DNA of 64,000 bases, taken from positions 62,001 through 126,000 of the forward strand of contig NZ_CP027295.1 in assembly GCF_005490785.1 (NCBI RefSeq), read 5' to 3'. This DNA comes from Brachybacterium sp. SGAir0954. Lineage in GTDB: Bacteria > Actinomycetota > Actinomycetes > Actinomycetales > Dermabacteraceae. The notes beneath the pieces are model-generated. The model did not search any database. It was not told the origin of the DNA and worked only from the letters and a program-made list of their open reading frames with translations. Below are positions 61,901 through 64,000 of this stretch, piece by piece. How positions within the stretch are numbered: the first letter of the stretch is position 1; every line of letters begins with the position of its first letter. The position numbers and the translations under genes were made by a program.

Positions 61901-63998
61901 CGACCGGCTCCACCACCGCGTCCACTGCGCCGGCGACCGCGGGGAGCCCGTAGCGGGCTGCGACGGACGCGGCGTCGAGCTCTCCGAAATGGTGCTCTTC
62001 GAGCAGGGGCAGGATCGTGGTCCGCCATGCCCTCGCGAGGCCGTCGTCCCGGTGCACCGCATCCCGCATGAGGTAGGACGGTCCGATCTTGAAGTCCGGG
62101 TCCTCGATCCTGCGGTTCAGCTCGTCGAGGAGATCTGCGACGCGCCCGGGCCTGCCCGTCGCGGCGAGCCAGGAGCGCAGGATCCCGCTGGTCGGCGTTT
62201 CGGACGGGTGCAGGGGAAGGAAGGAGAAGCGTCGCCTCATCGCGGCGTCCACGAGTGCGATGGAGCGATCAGCGGTGTTCATCGTGCCGATGATGAAGAC
62301 GTTCTCCGGCAGGTTGAACTCCTCGTCGGCGTAGAGCAGCTCGACGTTCTCCGTGCGGTACTCGAGGAGGAAGTAGAGCTCCCCGAACACCTTCGCGAGG
62401 TTGCCGCGGTTGATCTCGTCGATGATCAGCACGTACGGATCGTTCGGGTTCTCCTTGGCCTGGGAGACGATCTTGCGCAGCGGTCCCGGCTTGAGGGCGA
62501 ATCCACCGTCGGGCTGCGGCCGGTACCCCTCGAAGAAGTCCTCGTAGGAGTACGCGGGGTGGAACTGCACGAGACGCACGTTGTCCCCGGCGAGATGCTT
62601 GCCGATGGCCTGCGCGAGGTAGGTCTTCCCCGTGCCGGGCGGCCCGTAGAAGATCATCTGCGGCCTGTCCGAGAGCAGGTCGACGCATTCCTGGAGCCAG
62701 TCCTGCGGCACGTGCAGCGCGCGTGCGAGTTCCGGGGTGGCTCCCGGCAGCTCGAGCTCCGTGATCTCAGGGGCAGGGCGCTGTGACTCCTCGGCGTCGA
62801 GTAGCGCTTCGAGGGTCTCGAGCTGCTGCGTCAGATCGACGACGTCCCGCTGGATCTTGAGCCGGGCACGGAGCCCGGGAGGGATGTCACCGAGATCGAC
62901 GCCGTCGGCGTCCGCCCAGGAGACACCCCGCGTCAGGACGGTACCGCTGGCGGCCGCCGGCTGCTGCTCCACGCGTTCGGTGAGCGTGCCGATGTAGAGC
63001 CGGTTGCTGTCGACGGCCACGACCAGATGGCCCTCCTGCATGCGGGTGAGGAAGGCGTGGAAGTCATCGACCTTCTCTCCACGGAGGTCGTAGGAGGCGT
63101 GGGCATAGTCCTCATCCACGAACTGCTTCAGCTGGTCCCGGCCGATGCCAGGCGCCACCGCTCGGAGGCTGGTGGCCGCCAGAGTGATGGTGCCGCTCGC
63201 CAGCCAATCCGACACGAGGTCGCGACCGGTCCCGCTGCTACCGCGCACCATCCATGCCCGACGCGGCACCGTGGGGAGGAGGCCTCGCTGGTCCATCTCC
63301 TCCCGCAAATCCTCGAGCCGGACCTGCTTCTGGGGATCGGGGAGACCATGGTCATCGAACTGCACGCCCTCGGCCGCGAGAGCCTCGCGCAGGTCGTCGC
63401 GGTTCGGCGCGCGGCCGGCGGGCACGACGCGATGGTGGCCCTCCAGGCCCAGGGCCTCCTGGTGGACGTACTCGCTGACGGCGGAGGGGTTCGATCCGGT
63501 GACCGTGGCGATATCGCTGTAGGTGACCCACTCCCCCTCGCCGATCAGCTTCACGGCTTCGTCGATCAGGGGATACCGGTCGGTGGTGAATCTCCCCGTG
63601 CGGGCACGCTTGGCGGTACGAGCCTGCTGGTAAGCGGCCCGGGAGAGCTCCGAGAGGTCCACGGTGCTCGGCGTCTCCTCGAGGACCTGTCGCCCCGTGT
63701 CCGTCAGGCTCCAGCCATCGGGCAGCTTCTCGAGCCACCCCGCTGCGATCATGTCGACGGATCCCCACACGATGGCACTCTCGTACCGGCTCCGGCCGTT
63801 GCCCGTCGTCTTCAGCTCGGCGCCGGTGAGCTGGATCCGCTTCGGCACTTCCTCGAGGATCTCGCGGCGGCGCGTGACGCCACGATCCCGGAGCACCTCG
63901 AGCACCGTTCTCTGCAGCAGGCCGTAGCGGACGAGCTCATTGGTCGGCCGCGTCTTGGTAGACGAGTCCCGTGCGACATCGGGAACCCCGAACTCCAC
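61878..63998 (-). CDS. mcrB: McrB-type AAA+ GTPase with three N-terminal modules (start near window edge)
   Basis: At least 706 residues; the frame is open to the window edge and begins with GTG at 63998 or outside. Residues 20-125 resemble the Mrr N-terminal winged helix (AIVWGSVDMIAAGWLEKLPDGWSLTDTGRQVL). Residues 139-200 resemble the alkyltransferase-like DNA-binding domain (EWVTYSDIATVTGSNPSAVSEYV, HHRVVPAG). Residues 247-362 look PUA/EVE-like (AWMVRGSSG, YIGTLTERV). The AAA+ GTPase has Walker A GPPGTGKT (452-459), Walker B VLIIDEINR (523-531) and MNTADRS (573-579), the McrB guanine motif. It translocates DNA and activates McrC. The modules probably read modified bases, which is inference. 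Confidence 0.85.
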   Translation of the reverse strand: MEFGVPDVARDSSTKTRPTNELVRYGLLQRTVLEVLRDRGVTRRREILEEVPKRIQLTGAELKTTGNGRSRYESAIVWGSVDMIAAGWLEKLPDGWSLTDTGRQVLEETPSTVDLSELSRAAYQQARTAKRARTGRFTTDRYPLIDEAVKLIGEGEWVTYSDIATVTGSNPSAVSEYVHQEALGLEGHHRVVPAGRAPNRDDLREALAAEGVQFDDHGLPDPQKQVRLEDLREEMDQRGLLPTVPRRAWMVRGSSGTGRDLVSDWLASGTITLAATSLRAVAPGIGRDQLKQFVDEDYAHASYDLRGEKVDDFHAFLTRMQEGHLVVAVDSNRLYIGTLTERVEQQPAAASGTVLTRGVSWADADGVDLGDIPPGLRARLKIQRDVVDLTQQLETLEALLDAEESQRPAPEITELELPGATPELARALHVPQDWLQECVDLLSDRPQMIFYGPPGTGKTYLAQAIGKHLAGDNVRLVQFHPAYSYEDFFEGYRPQPDGGFALKPGPLRKIVSQAKENPNDPYVLIIDEINRGNLAKVFGELYFLLEYRTENVELLYADEEFNLPENVFIIGTMNTADRSIALVDAAMRRRFSFLPLHPSETPTSGILRSWLAATGRPGRVADLLDELNRRIEDPDFKIGPSYLMRDAVHRDDGLARAWRTTILPLLEEHHFGELDAASVAARYGLPAVAGAVDAVVEPVDASPGTD

Positions 63999-64000
63999 CG

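Overview
The window is chromosomal DNA from a very GC-rich actinobacterium. The signs are strong G/C bias at third codon positions, a mycothiol-dependent maleylpyruvate isomerase-type enzyme, a DUF222-HNH endonuclease, the urease gene order ureABCFGD without ureE, many ATGA gene overlaps, and many start codons placed six bases after a TANNNT box (leaderless transcripts). The gene set resembles Dermabacteraceae such as Brachybacterium, but that is inference. No rRNA, tRNA or CRISPR array was seen.

1-11.9 kb is housekeeping and stress material: the end of an MFS pump, a VOC protein, a mycothiol-type enzyme, a GNAT enzyme, a leftward cluster (double GNAT, SRPBCC, ElyC-like, DUF1992) whose ElyC gene has no normal start, a MerR-PP2C fusion, a FadH-type Fe-S flavoprotein, a penicillin-binding protein, a PfkB kinase and a glutathione peroxidase. 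12-21.2 kb holds an SPFH protein, a DoxX protein, an AddAB-like nuclease/helicase pair and a P-loop nucleoside kinase. 21.2-25 kb holds the HNH gene, an FBP-domain protein and an aldo/keto reductase.

25.1-35.4 kb is one nitrogen/nickel block on the minus strand: an NCS1-type permease, ureABCFGD, a His-rich ArsR regulator, then a FecCD-type ABC importer (permease, lipoprotein, ATPase) ending in a methyltransferase. The simplest reading is urea entry, urease assembly, metal sensing and metal uptake, with His-rich tails on UreG and ArsR standing in for a missing UreE. A GlnR-like repeat and a perfect inverted repeat lie upstream.

35.6-42.1 kb holds an FGE-fold protein lacking both catalytic cysteines, a NamZ-NagZ pair for cell-wall sugar turnover, and a TetR/MFS pair whose promoter carries an embedded perfect palindrome. 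42.3-50.6 kb holds a peptidase, a LacI regulator, a GAP-family membrane protein, a two-component system, a methyltransferase, a small kinase and a TerC protein behind a manganese (yybP-ykoY) riboswitch. 50.6-58.2 kb is accessory carbohydrate DNA: an FGGY kinase, a DUF6318 lipoprotein plus PKD protein crossed by an AT-richer patch, a GH78 rhamnosidase, a decayed kinase/deaminase locus and a YitT protein.

58.2-64 kb looks like a defence island: an unknown membrane protein with an HEWIH motif, a PD-(D/E)XK-family protein with an altered active site, and a convergent McrBC system whose McrB carries three different N-terminal modules.
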